Source: Liolophura sinensis (Eukaryota; Mollusca; Polyplacophora; Chitonida; Chitonidae). Taken from it: DNA of 64,000 bases. Location: contig NC_088302.1 in assembly GCF_032854445.1 (NCBI RefSeq), forward strand, positions 15,931,338 through 15,995,337, given 5' to 3'. Position 1 is the first letter of the stretch; each line of letters opens with the position of its first letter. The position numbers were made by a program, and so were the translations under genes. The notes below the pieces were generated by a model. The model saw only the letters and a list, made by a program, of their open reading frames with translations. It made no database searches and was not told the origin of the DNA. Shown here piece by piece: positions 1 to 12,399 of this stretch.

Positions 1-800
1 GAAAGATACACTTGACTGTACACATGACACTATTAACTCATTCACACATTCATACACACATAATGTACATGTATCACAGGTGAATAGGTAGGAAACACTA
101 GTACCTTAGCTGTTCTTCCTGCTCAAAGCTGCTACCCTAGGTCACACAGTGCTGTAACATTTTGTCTGTGCACATGACGTATTACCAAGCAGTTTTCTCA
201 TACTTTTAATTTCTTTGAAGCCTATACTGTACATTAGTTGTTGCTGACACAGCATTAGTGTATCTGCTTTATTGAATGTGTACTTTGTGAAACAAGGAAA
301 GAACTGTATACAGGATGTGTACATTTACACTGTTTAATGCAATAGGAATGAAAAATAATTGTAAAGACACATGTACCTGTGCCATTCTGCCAGATTTGAC
401 CCATTTACTATATATCAGGAAGTTTAACTTTAATGACAGAAAATGTCTGCAATTTTATTATGCACAACAAGCCTGCTACATCCTTCACAGATAGCTCTGC
501 TGTTTTGAACATTGAAAATTGTTATAGAAGACAGTCTTAGTTAGTTGAAAGGGAATTATGTGAAAGTAAAATACAGCCTTCTTGTACATATACATGTTTA
601 CCCGTACAAACTGATGTCAAATCAATTGCTGGTAGAGCCACTTCATTATTTTTGGAGACAATAGTCAATCAGTCATACATGGAGACACAGATAACACACC
701 TGTGTGTTATATATACCTGCCTATTCAATGCCATTCACAAGGCTTTTCCGTCATATTCATTTTTGTCTCACTCTTGAAACAAAGTGAGGGATATTACTTT
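1..800. other. No gene seen; AT-rich unique DNA
   Basis: Only short chance frames are present. Several ACATGTA-type palindromic words occur (for example near 67 and 588). No repeat family or exon signal was recognised. Confidence 0.5.
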
Positions 801-805
801 GAGTT

Positions 806-1300
806 TGGCTGTCCATCTCTCACACTTTGGTTTCCATGCAATAAATACGCAAAATATTGTCTGATTTTGATAAAATTTGAGTGCAGTTTCACGTAAACAG
901 TGAAGCCTTGATCATGTCAAGTTTGGATCAAGATGGATCTCTGCCTATTAGGTTTTGTAAAGTGTCTAATGAATTCACCGATTCTCAGTGGGTGGAGGTT
1001 TCCGCGGAATAACTGTCTCAAATATTGTCTGATTTTGATAACATTTTGTAACCCCTGTCACTTTGACAGTGGAGCCTTGATCGTATCATGTTTAAAAACA
1101 TGACAGATCTGAGCCTATTAGGTTTTGTATGTTTAACGAACTCCCTGATTCTCAGTGGTTTCCTTGCTATAAACTGTCCCAGTTGTTGGATTTTGATAAA
1201 ATTTTGTCAGCAGTTTTGGTGTGTGGAAGGTTATATCAGGTTGAAAAAAGCAGGCTGGTCCGTGCGCAAGCTTTATGTATTTATAGTGCAGGATATAAAT
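806..1300 (+). repeat. Diverged tandem repeat, ~158-168 bp period, three units
   Basis: The block containing TTTTGATAAAATTT-like sequence recurs at 865, 1033 and 1191. The phrases 'GCCTATTAGGTTTTGTA' and 'GATTCTCAGTGG' recur in order, and 'GGAGCCTTGATC'-like text precedes two of the units. The units differ by many substitutions and indels, so the duplication is old. Chance frames across this block have no recognisable domain. Confidence 0.65.
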
Positions 1301-2344
1301 TATCTGAATTTGTTTCTTGTTCCTTTTATTCAGGGCTTTGGTGGCATTTCCAAGTTGAAGCGTCTTAAATTTGTCAGCTAGCACTTTGCTGTACAGGTAA
1401 CTGAAACTAATTAGTAGCATGTACTGTATATGTATGTCCTAGCTCTGTGTGAACTGATACAGTGTCGTCATCATTGTTGCTACCTGGGCACATGTGTTTT
1501 TTCTTTCCTCATTAGTGCTACCTGTGATAGATGTGTGACACCTGTCGATGTTGGGAGGCTTTAAAGACGGAAACGTCAGCCACAGGTGACACTTTCATTT
1601 TAAGAATATCTCTCAAGTGAATGATGTCTTATTGTGAAGAAGCTAGCTTAGCTCTTCGGTGTGGGTGTCTGTGGTGGATTTGTGGCGAGAATGATCCGAC
1701 CTGATTTTTTTTTCACCTGTCTAGTTTAGGACGTGGATGTATGCGTTCTTGTCTGGTATTTTAATCCATGACCTCCACCCAGTCTCTCAGCTGGTCTAGT
1801 CAACAGGGCATGTCTGTTCGCTTTGAATCTCAATATTTATCATTCCAGTGTTACATGTTATTTTCATACAGAATAGCAATCTTAGACCAATCTTAGGTTG
1901 CTACAGACACACTGTGGAGGAGAGTATAAGGCCATCAATAAAGATACAGCTACATGTATATGTAAAGATGTATGTTCATTGGGGGTAACCTAACAACCTC
2001 CCCCCCCACCCAGAAAAGCCACTTCTTTTACTGCAGGACTTTTGATGGATGTTTAAAATTTGTCTCTCAGTGTTAATTTATTTAAAATTCCTGTCCTTTT
2101 TTTTTGCCAGACTAAAAAGCAAAATTTCAACACCTGCTTCAGTATAACATTTTCACTAATGTGTCACCCAGTATTTCACAGAGTTGTTGTTGCCCACATC
2201 TTTACACATTTTAAAACATTTCATTGAAGAAGATTTTCAGAGATTTTCCAGAATCTTGGTAATCATGTCATTATATCAATGAAGAAAATGAAATTATGTT
2301 GATTTGTCCGACAACATTCTGCATCACACTGTTCATTTGTATAT
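1301..2344. other. No gene seen
   Basis: Unique AT-rich sequence with a C-run at 2000-2010. No supported exon or repeat was found. Confidence 0.45.
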
Positions 2345-2612
2345 TTTATTTATTTATTTATTTATTTAATTGGTGTTTCACACCGTATTCAAGAATATTT
2401 CACTTATATACAATGGCAGCGAGCATTGTGGGGATGGGGAGGAGCCTGGGGGAAACCCACAACGATCCGTATGTTGTTGCCAGACCTTCCCACGTATGGC
2501 CGGGGAGGAAACCAGCATGAGCTGGACTTGAACTCTCAGCGACGGCATTGGTGGGAGGCTCTGTGGTCATTGCACCACGCTGGCGTGATACCCCCTTGGC
2601 TACAGAGGCCCC
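2345..2612 (-). mobile_element. tRNA-derived SINE, AATA-tail family, diverged full-length copy
   Basis: On the minus strand this runs from GGGGCCTCTGTAGCCAAGG to AAATTAATAAATAAATAAAT. The tail (TTTA)n is at 2345-2369 and the tRNA-like head is at the right end. The B box (GAGTTCAAGTCCAGCTC) is intact, but the A box region is damaged. It matches the better copies at 47541 and 58673 along its length. Frames across it are not genes. Confidence 0.9.
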
Positions 2613-3580
2613 TATTGGTATATTATATACATCTGTGTCACATATTATCAGTAGCAAACTTCATATGGTATGAGTAATGGGCAGCATGATGACTCAGGAG
2701 CCTTTTGTCAGTGCGGTTGAAAATTAGTTCTTGATGATTGAACAAACTTTTAAAGTTTGGCACAGATGTGTGTGTGTGTCATTTTGGTGTTTTCCAATGA
2801 ACTTGTCATTTCAATCTTCATTTTATTAATTCAAGGTTTCCAGCTTTTTTTCAAGGTTATGACTTTGTCCAAGTTGTGCAAAAGTGAATAACTACTACTG
2901 TTATTCAGTCATATTTTACGTTCAATATTTTTAGCCTTAGTCAGAATCCAATGCAGTTGTCTAAAGTATAACAGCAGCAGATTTAGTTCATATTTAATAT
3001 GCTGTTACATAATTATTTTGAGGCTAAGTACAAGATTGAGGACTTGACTTAAAGTTAGACTCTGTTTTTAAGTCTTCAAACAGTTTTGAACATCAGGGCC
3101 ATGTGTCACATGTCTGTCAGTGGAATCTCAATTCACTATTTTCTTTTGAGTGTTATATTTTTTTCACAGCAGGTTTTTTTTTTTCTTTTTGTCTTTTAAA
3201 TTACCTTTTTGATTTTCCATGATTACCAGTTTCATCTTTGCTATTTTCTTGCATTCAGCATTTTTTTGGCATTGGAAATAAATGTTAATTATATACTGCT
3301 TAAAACTCAAAGTCTTATATATGGGCTCAGTAGTAATAATAATTAAGTTAAGAGACATCACCATGTTAATGTAAACGGTTTCACAAGCTTTTAACCCGCA
3401 TGCCTGGATTGTGATGATGCCTCGACTTCATTATTTTTATTGTTAGAAAAGCTGTTGCTCCTAATAAAATAGTATGAAAAACAGAACAAAATGTTAATTA
3501 TGTGAACATGGAGTGATTTGTTTGTTTAGTGGTGAGTATAACTGAAACAGAAATAGTGTAAATAGACTGAATACATTATA
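2613..3580. other. No gene seen
   Basis: AT-rich unique DNA with a T-run at 3173-3183. Nothing supported as a gene. Confidence 0.45.
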
Positions 3581-3582
3581 AA

Positions 3583-3842
3583 CATGCACATCTGTACTGC
3601 TTTATATTGAGGATCAATCACATCTGTACTGCTTTATGGTGAGGATCATGCACATCTGTACTGCTTTATTTTGAGGATCATGCACATCTGTACTGCTTTA
3701 TATTGAGGATCATGCACATCTGTACTGCTTTATATTGAGGACCATGCAGATCTGTACTGCTTTATAGTGAGGATCATGCACATCTGTACTGCCTTATGGT
3801 GAGGACCATGCACATCTGTACTGCTTCATAGTGAGGATCATG
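3583..3842 (+). repeat. 32-bp minisatellite, eight units
   Basis: The unit is close to CATGCACATCTGTACTGCTT followed by TATATTGAGGAT. Eight imperfect copies stand head to tail, with changes concentrated in the TATATTG/TATGGTG portion. There are no unique spacers between copies, so it is not CRISPR-like. Confidence 0.93.
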
Positions 3843-4227
3843 AGCCAAAATCAGCTGTCATCATATTGTCTCTCAGTTTTTCTCTTACAACTTTATTGAA
3901 CAAGGAAGATTACTTGGTTGAGGGCCAGTGTTTCTGAGCCCATCTAGAGCTCCTACAAACTTACATGTACAAGTTCATTGTACACATTTACCTACATTGT
4001 ACACATTGTGCACATTTACCTATACCTTGATGTACAAGAAAAGCGTGAGGCATACATGTACATGATCGGTATTCGTGCACCTGTGTATGATCTAGTTCAG
4101 CTATTTTATCTGTGTGGAACGGTACGCTACATGTAGTTTTGTGTGGAGCTTCAAGGATAAAGTTTCTTCTGGAGCATGTTTCTGTAGTCATAGTACATGG
4201 TATCTAGGAGACTTAATCTTTAAGAAT

Positions 4228-4426
4228 CTGGACCCAGGATCAGAAAGCTGTCTTAACTTCAAAACAGTTTACTGCTCTAAACTTGTGACCTATCATAGAA
4301 ATTTTATTTTAATACTTATATTGAGTTGTCCTCGACTTTCATGACAAACTTGAAAATTTGCGCGTAAGTTCAAAAATGTTATAAAGTCTTCTTAAGTCTA
4401 AGACAGCTTTGTGATCCTGGGACCAG
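4228..4426. mobile_element. MITE family 2, copy with ~30-bp terminal inverted repeats
   Basis: The left end reads CTGGACCCAGGATCAGAAAG followed by CTGTCTTAACTT. The right end, reverse-complemented, reads CTGGTCCCAGGATCACAAAG followed by CTGTCTTAGACTT. The interior is short, AT-rich and non-coding. The same ends occur at 58414-58626, and the interior resembles 32102-32281. The structure fits a non-autonomous DNA transposon; the superfamily is not determined. Confidence 0.8.
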
Positions 4427-4552
4427 AGCTCCAAATAATGTGACAGTAAACTTTACAAAGTTACTTCTAGAATGTCTAAACAGTATGAAGTACTAGTGTT
4501 GCATGACATTTGTCATTGTAGAAATTTCTATATGCTTTCTATATTAAGTGTA

Positions 4553-4813
4553 GGGGGCCTCCGTGGCTTAGTTGGTTAGTGCACTAGCACAGTGTAATGA
4601 CCCAGGAGCCCGGTCGCTGTGAGTTCATGTCCAGCTCATGCTGGCTTTCTCTCGGGGCCGTACGTGGGAAGGTTTGCCAGCAACCTGCGGATGGTCGTGG
4701 GTTTCCAGCGGGCTGTGCTTGGTTTCCTCCCACTATAATACTGGCAGTGGTTGTATAAGTGAAATATTCTTGAGTACGGCATAAAACACCAATCAGATAA
4801 ATAAATAAATAAA
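4553..4813 (+). mobile_element. tRNA-derived SINE, AATA-tail family, full length, 13-bp TSD
   Basis: It runs from GGGGGCCTCCGTGGCTTAGT to CACCAATCAGATAAATAAAT. The head carries an A-box-like GTGGCTTAGTTGG and a B-box-like GAGTTCATGTCCAGC. It is flanked by the 13-bp target-site duplication TATATTAAGTGTA at 4540-4552 and 4814-4826, which shows that this copy moved by retrotransposition. The element has no coding capacity and would depend on a LINE sharing its tail. Confidence 0.95.
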
Positions 4814-4977
4814 TATATTAAGTGTAAGCTTGGATGATACAAAGCCTATATACATGTATGCTAATACTGTATCTCAATATATGTTTGTTCCGTGTTAATG
4901 GTGCTGTTTCTAATAGTGTGATGGAGTGGAGCAATACTTTTTGATGTCTTTTTCAACATGTATGTATGTTTAAATAT

Positions 4978-5099
4978 TTCTTTATTTATTTATTTGGTTG
5001 GTGTTTTAAGAATAATTCACTTACACGACGGCAGCCAGCATTATGGTGGGAGGAAACCAGGTAGAGCGCAGGGAAAACACACAACTATCTGCAGGTTGT
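4978..5099 (-). mobile_element. SINE fragment, AATA-tail family, 5'-truncated
   Basis: Tail TTTATTTATTTATTTGGTTG, then the SINE body through GGTGGGAGGAAACCAGG to CTGCAGGTTGTA. The head half is missing, and about 12 bases after GTTTTA are deleted relative to other copies. Confidence 0.85.
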
Positions 5100-7040
5100 A
5101 AGTGTAAATATGGCACATGTCAAGTCGAGGTCAGTTTATCCATACATGCTCACTTTTTTTTTCACCAGAATGTCTTAATTGTCATTGCATCCCTTGATGA
5201 TTTCATGGAGATCTTTAAATACCAGTCATTTACAATTATCTTTCCTAAATATATTGGGTCAGGTCACACATCCGAGATGCCCATCATGAAAAAAAATCAA
5301 TAACTGTCCTTGCTAGACAACAGGTTCATTATTTTTTGGCATTACCGGCACTGACCAAGTGACTGTGAATGTAGTATCGATATTTCTATCAGAGCTGTCG
5401 CCTAGGGATTGCAGTTCTAGTCTCTGTGCACTGGGCTGTCAGACATCATTATTTACATCTGCCTGTATGGGTCTGCAGAGATCTGTATGCTTAATATTGG
5501 ATACCCAATTAATTTTTTTTTTCTGTTGGCAAAAGATACAAACCATGTCTATATGTAATAAGGCACCTTTAGATAAAGAAATGAAATTGTTTTTAACGTT
5601 ATACTGTAAAGTTTTTTTTATTAAGTTTTAGTCAGTCACCTGTTCTTTCTGTCAAAGGTTTAAGGTAAAAGATTCTATTACTCTCTGTAAGGTTGTGATA
5701 GGGATGTAGGGGTGGTTGAGGGGAAGGTGGTAAAAAGGAAATAAAACATAGTGCCATAGCTGATACATGTAGATGGACATCTGTTTTCTCGAGTTTTTTC
5801 TCTTGAGATTCACTCAAACATGTCTCGTGCGTACCACACATAGTAAATATTTGACTTCCACATGATATGATAACCTATGATAAGTCATGAATATTGTACG
5901 GTAACAAACTGAATGAACAGCTGTTCATACCAGTGAAAACTGGATTTTGGTGCCCCTTAATTCTTTTACTATCATTTGTAACAAGGAATATCTGAAAAAG
6001 AACTAGAAGGGGTTGCATGGTTTCAGAAGGCTACTCATCATAAACCTTGTTCCATAAAGTTTGGACTTAAATTTAATAAAGAGAGTCTGATAGTCTGAGG
6101 TCAGGAGAAGGTGGCATGTCAAGATCAAATATCATGGAGAACATTTCATTAAGTTACCTACTATATTTCTGTAACAGAAAAAACAGGCAGTTTTGCTTCT
6201 TTTGAGCTCAAACTAGAGACGCTGGCCTCAAGCCTATATGGGGCTTAAAATCGGCTTTGATCAGGCCCTGATGATGACCAGGAATCAGACATGCATATTT
6301 ACAAGTCTTGTATGTATATTCCTGACATGTTTCTGCATCTAGCCTGACAGCAAAATTACTCTGGAGTATGGTGTTGTCCACCAAATAAATCAAATGAAAT
6401 ATATTTCTTGTTCCTTTGATCCCAGAAAACAATACATCAGAGAAAGACATACTATATATGGCAGGATAAAAATAACCAAACCATCCACTGTATTGAAAAT
6501 CTGAAACCGTTTACATCATGTTTTCATCATATTTTCATAACAATTAAATGAAGTACATGTACAGTATCATGATCATTTGATATTTGGTACTCCTGTCCCC
6601 TAATGTAATTTGCAGCATAAGTTGCTTGCATCTAAGCAAATTAAGCTTACCTTCATTGCATTTTCTTCACCAGTTGGTTTGGTTGCCTAGCAACCCTCTG
6701 TTTCGATGATGTTTGCCATGTTAGCTTTAGTGCAATAATGTCCTTGGAAGAAAACACAGAATGTCAATCCTGTCACTGACATGTTTGTGACTCGCACTAA
6801 TCAAGGTGAACAGGTAAGTTGTCTTACCAGTTATCCTTGATGTTTGTATTCTTGTCAGTATATTGTTACACGTTTACAAGAGCTGTATATGTACATACTG
6901 GCAATACTTGGGTGCCATTCTGTTGATACATGATGGGCAGAACTTTGTCCACCAACATTCTTCTTTGTGTTTTTTGGGGTAAAATTTTCCATGCCAATAA
7001 TTACTTGTTTTTCTCATGTATGCTAGACAGTTTAAAATGT
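5100..7040. other. No gene seen
   Basis: Unique AT-rich DNA. Chance frames lie at 5359-5631 and 6208-6450 without recognisable domains or a convincing splice context. Confidence 0.45.
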
Positions 7041-7051
7041 TAAATCTTATG

Positions 7052-7316
7052 GGGGCCTCCGTGGATCAGTTGGTTAGCGTTACACTACTGCCGTGTAATG
7101 ACTCAGGAGCCTCTCACCAATGCGGTCGCTCTGAGTTCAAGTCCAGTTCATGCTGGCTTCCTCTCCAGCCGTACTTGGGAAGGTCTGTCAGCAACCTGCA
7201 GATGGTTGTGGGTTTCCCCCGGGCTCTGCCCGGTTTCCACCCACCATAATGCTGGTCGCCGTCGTATAAGTGAAATATTCTTGAGTATGGCGTAAAACAC
7301 CAATCAAATAAATAAA
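7052..7316 (+). mobile_element. tRNA-derived SINE, AATA-tail family, full length, 11-bp TSD
   Basis: Begins GGGGCCTCCGTGGATCAGTT and ends CACCAATCAAATAAATAAAT. B box GAGTTCAAGTCCAG is intact. Flanked by TAAATCTTATG at 7041-7051 and 7317-7327, a perfect target-site duplication. Confidence 0.95.
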
Positions 7317-7327
7317 TAAATCTTATG

Positions 7328-8450
7328 TAACCTGGCTCTAGATGGCAGACTTGTTTTATAGATGTGTTAAGCGTTTAAAAATATCTGGTGAGAAAAGTTA
7401 GCAGACTCAGCAGAGACATCCTTGCTTAGAACTTTGGAAGGTGCTGCACCGTACATGCCAATTTTCCATCAGGCATGTTGTTCTTGGCTACTTGGACATG
7501 TAGTTATTGGACATTGCCACTCTGCTAACTTTAGTAACTTAGCCTGAAAGTCAAGAAGAATGTTACAGAAAAAATCATTTTTGAAACATGTTTTCTGTAT
7601 CGTAATTATGCCTCTATTTTATGCATATTTTCTGTGAATGGTCAAAAAATCCAGTGTTCAAAAACAAATGTTATCCATGAGCACTGGGTTTAAGGTGATA
7701 GTCTCCTTCACCTTGTGGCCACACTATATAGCTGATGGCATTATTTAAGTCAGGAGGCTCATCTGGTGCCTGGGGATTTATTGTGGACACTTTAGTCTCT
7801 TTTATGGGTCAGTATATAAAACCAGGTGCCTTGATATCTTCATTCCAATCAGTATCAGCAGCTTGGTTTCCGACAGTGTAGCTGTAGAAGTTGTTAACCC
7901 TCGCCCTATCTTAACTGTTAGCTGTCAGCTCCATATACCCATTACATGGTTAGGTTTTTATAGTGAGGACCTCACAGAGAGCATACAGTGATCTGCTGTG
8001 GACAGCTTGTGAGTTTCTAAACATACATGTTCTAGAAACCAGAAATTCCTTCTTGAAACATAGAAGAACACACATTGTAAGCAAATTATTAATAAATTAC
8101 TTGAAGTCGTTAAAAAATGCTCCGAAAATTTACTTCAAAGCAGATAGTTCCATTAATAACTTTACAGATATATTACCCGAGCTAGAATTATTAGTGATAT
8201 GAACATGTACCTGGGAGATTCCTTGTGTCATACATAGCCATTCTGTTGTTTGATACATTCCGCAACTCTTTAATCTTTTTTCAACCATCATGTTTTAATT
8301 TAAATTCTAAAATAAATTAAAAGATGACAGTTACATACATTGTAGCTCATGGCTCTGTGCAGCTCTTAATGTTGTGATACTGCTGAGAAGGGTGGAAAAA
8401 CAAAGTACTGTGTGACAGATGCTTAGTGCTCTGTGGACATTTTATGTTGG
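7328..8450. other. No gene seen
   Basis: Unique DNA leading into the satellite. A frame at 7963-8202 has no recognised domain. Sequence from about 8395 (AAAGTACTGTGTGACAGATG) already resembles degenerate satellite words. Confidence 0.4.
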
Positions 8451-8657
8451 GGCCACACTGTACAGTGCAATAATTTATACCTTGAGACACTGAGTGGCAG
8501 ACAAGTGGTCCAGTGTGGCAGCTTCTCAATAGTACTTCATAGTTTTGAGCCACACAGTTTAGGGCCACACTGTACAGTGCAATCATTTACGTGTACCATG
8601 AGGCACTGAGTGGCAGACAAGTGGTACAGTGTGGCAGCCTCTCAATAGTACTTCATG

Positions 8658-10499
8658 GTTTTGAGCCACACAGTTTAGGGCCACACTGTATAGTGCAATC
8701 ATTTACGTGTACCATGAGACACTGAGTGGCAGACAAGTGGTCCAGTGTGGCAGCCTCTCAATAGTACTGCATAGTTTTGAGCCTCACAGTTTAGGGCCAC
8801 ACTGTACAGTGCAATGATTTATACCTTGAGACACTGAGCGGCAGACAAGTGGTACAGTGTGGCAGCCACACAGTCTTGGCCCACGCTGTACAGTGCAATC
8901 ATTTACATATACCTTGAGACACTGAGCGGCAAACAAATGGTACAGTGTGGCAGCCTCTCAATAGTATTGCATAGTTTTGAGCCACACTGTCTAGGGCCAC
9001 ACTTTACAGTGCAATCATTTATGTTCACCTTGAGACACTGAGTGGCAGACAAGTGGTACAATGTGGCAGCTTCTCAATAGTACTTCATGGTTTTGAGCCA
9101 CAGCGTCTTTGGCCACACTGTACAGTGTAATCATTTACGTGTACCATGAGGCACTGAGTGGCAGACAAGTGGTACCGTGTGGCAGCCTCTCAATAGTACT
9201 TCATGGTTTTGAGCCACACAGTTTAGGGCCACACTGTACAGTGCAATGATTTATACCTTGAGACACTGAGCGGCAGACAAGTGGTACAGTGTGGCAGCCA
9301 CACAGTCTTGGCCCACACTGTATAGTGCAATCATTTACATGTACCTTGAGACACTGAGCGGCAAACAAATGGTACAGTGTGGCAGCCTCTCAATAGTATT
9401 GCATAGTTTTGAGCCACACTGTCTAGGGCCACACTGTACAGTGCAATCATTTATGTTCACCTTGAGACACTGAGTGGCAGACAAGTGGTACAGTGTGGCA
9501 GCTTCTCAATAGTACTTCATGGTTTTGAGCCACAGCGTCTTTGGCCACACTGTACAGTGCAATCATTTACATGTACCATGAGACACTGAGTGGCAGACAA
9601 GTGGTACAATGTGGCAGCCTCTCAATAGTACTGCATAGTTTTGAGCCACACAGTTTAGGGCCACACTGTACAGTGCAATCATTTACGTGTACCATGAGAC
9701 ACTGAGCGGCAGACAAGTGGTACAGTGTGGCAGTCTCTCAATAGTACTGCATAGTTTTGAGCCACACAGTCTTTGGCCACACTGTACAATGCTATGATTT
9801 ATACCTTGAGACACTGAGCGGCAGACAAGTGGTCCAGTGTGGCAGCTTCTCAATAGTACTTCATGGTTTTGAGCCACAGCGTCTTTGGCCACACTGTACA
9901 GTGCAATCATTTACGTGTACCATGAGACACTGAGCGGCAGACAAGTGGTACAGTGTGGCAGCTTCTCAATAGTACTTCATGGTTTTGAGCCACAGCGTCT
10001 TTGGCCACACTGTACAGTGCAATCATTTACGTGTACCATGAGGCACTGAGTGGCAGACAAGTGGTACAATGTGGCAGCTTCTCAATAGTACTTCATGGTT
10101 TTGAGCCACAGCGTCTTTGGCCACACTGTACAGTGCAATCATTTACATGTACCATGAGGCACTGAGTGGCAGACAAGTGGTACAATGTGGCAGCTTCTCA
10201 ATAGTACTTCATGGTTTTGAGCCACAGCGTCTTTGGCCACACTGTACAGTGCAATCATTTACGTGTACCATGAGACACTGAGCGGCAGACAAGTGGTACA
10301 GTGTGGCAGCCTCTCAATAGTACTGCATAGTTTTGAGCCACAGAGTCTTTGGCCACACTGTACAATGCTATGATTTATACCTTGAGACACTGAGTGGCAG
10401 ACAAGTGGTACAATGTGGCAGCCTCTCAATAGTACTTCATAGTTTTGAGCCACACAGTTTAGGGCCACACTGTACAGTGCAATCATTTACATGTACCAT
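8658..10499 (+). repeat. Higher-order block, first copy
   Basis: This block of satellite units reappears 1,900 bp downstream with the same order of unit variants, including the two 28-base-deleted units and rare single-base variants such as GCCTCACAG. In the lines compared I saw no difference between the two copies; they separate at about 10500 (CATA versus CATG). Confidence 0.9.
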
Positions 10500-10557
10500 A
10501 AGGCACTGAGTGGCAGACAAGTGGTACAGTGTGGCAGCCTCTCAATAGTACTTCATA

Positions 10558-12399
10558 GTTTTGAGCCACACAGTTTAGGGCCACACTGTATAGTGCAATC
10601 ATTTACGTGTACCATGAGACACTGAGTGGCAGACAAGTGGTCCAGTGTGGCAGCCTCTCAATAGTACTGCATAGTTTTGAGCCTCACAGTTTAGGGCCAC
10701 ACTGTACAGTGCAATGATTTATACCTTGAGACACTGAGCGGCAGACAAGTGGTACAGTGTGGCAGCCACACAGTCTTGGCCCACGCTGTACAGTGCAATC
10801 ATTTACATATACCTTGAGACACTGAGCGGCAAACAAATGGTACAGTGTGGCAGCCTCTCAATAGTATTGCATAGTTTTGAGCCACACTGTCTAGGGCCAC
10901 ACTTTACAGTGCAATCATTTATGTTCACCTTGAGACACTGAGTGGCAGACAAGTGGTACAATGTGGCAGCTTCTCAATAGTACTTCATGGTTTTGAGCCA
11001 CAGCGTCTTTGGCCACACTGTACAGTGTAATCATTTACGTGTACCATGAGGCACTGAGTGGCAGACAAGTGGTACCGTGTGGCAGCCTCTCAATAGTACT
11101 TCATGGTTTTGAGCCACACAGTTTAGGGCCACACTGTACAGTGCAATGATTTATACCTTGAGACACTGAGCGGCAGACAAGTGGTACAGTGTGGCAGCCA
11201 CACAGTCTTGGCCCACACTGTATAGTGCAATCATTTACATGTACCTTGAGACACTGAGCGGCAAACAAATGGTACAGTGTGGCAGCCTCTCAATAGTATT
11301 GCATAGTTTTGAGCCACACTGTCTAGGGCCACACTGTACAGTGCAATCATTTATGTTCACCTTGAGACACTGAGTGGCAGACAAGTGGTACAGTGTGGCA
11401 GCTTCTCAATAGTACTTCATGGTTTTGAGCCACAGCGTCTTTGGCCACACTGTACAGTGCAATCATTTACATGTACCATGAGACACTGAGTGGCAGACAA
11501 GTGGTACAATGTGGCAGCCTCTCAATAGTACTGCATAGTTTTGAGCCACACAGTTTAGGGCCACACTGTACAGTGCAATCATTTACGTGTACCATGAGAC
11601 ACTGAGCGGCAGACAAGTGGTACAGTGTGGCAGTCTCTCAATAGTACTGCATAGTTTTGAGCCACACAGTCTTTGGCCACACTGTACAATGCTATGATTT
11701 ATACCTTGAGACACTGAGCGGCAGACAAGTGGTCCAGTGTGGCAGCTTCTCAATAGTACTTCATGGTTTTGAGCCACAGCGTCTTTGGCCACACTGTACA
11801 GTGCAATCATTTACGTGTACCATGAGACACTGAGCGGCAGACAAGTGGTACAGTGTGGCAGCTTCTCAATAGTACTTCATGGTTTTGAGCCACAGCGTCT
11901 TTGGCCACACTGTACAGTGCAATCATTTACGTGTACCATGAGGCACTGAGTGGCAGACAAGTGGTACAATGTGGCAGCTTCTCAATAGTACTTCATGGTT
12001 TTGAGCCACAGCGTCTTTGGCCACACTGTACAGTGCAATCATTTACATGTACCATGAGGCACTGAGTGGCAGACAAGTGGTACAATGTGGCAGCTTCTCA
12101 ATAGTACTTCATGGTTTTGAGCCACAGCGTCTTTGGCCACACTGTACAGTGCAATCATTTACGTGTACCATGAGACACTGAGCGGCAGACAAGTGGTACA
12201 GTGTGGCAGCCTCTCAATAGTACTGCATAGTTTTGAGCCACAGAGTCTTTGGCCACACTGTACAATGCTATGATTTATACCTTGAGACACTGAGTGGCAG
12301 ACAAGTGGTACAATGTGGCAGCCTCTCAATAGTACTTCATAGTTTTGAGCCACACAGTTTAGGGCCACACTGTACAGTGCAATCATTTACATGTACCAT
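10558..12399 (+). repeat. Higher-order block, second copy
   Basis: Second copy of the block at 8658-10499, offset by exactly 1,900 bp. It reads as a tandem duplication of a multi-unit segment, either a recent unequal exchange or an assembly duplication. Confidence 0.9.

Noticed and set aside
3583-3842. Regular 32-bp repeats resembling a CRISPR array
   Set aside because: Units are contiguous with no unique spacers, are imperfect, and lie in animal-type DNA.
7052-7150. Possible tRNA gene with A and B boxes
   Set aside because: It is the head of a full-length SINE with a body, AATA tail and target-site duplication, and the cloverleaf stems do not close. The same holds for 4553, 47541 and 58673.
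8859-12386. Repeated 60-79 codon frames such as those beginning MAATQSWPTL and MIALYSVA
   Set aside because: They recur at satellite spacing and in identical pairs 1,900 bp apart; they are readings of the satellite units and their deletion variants.
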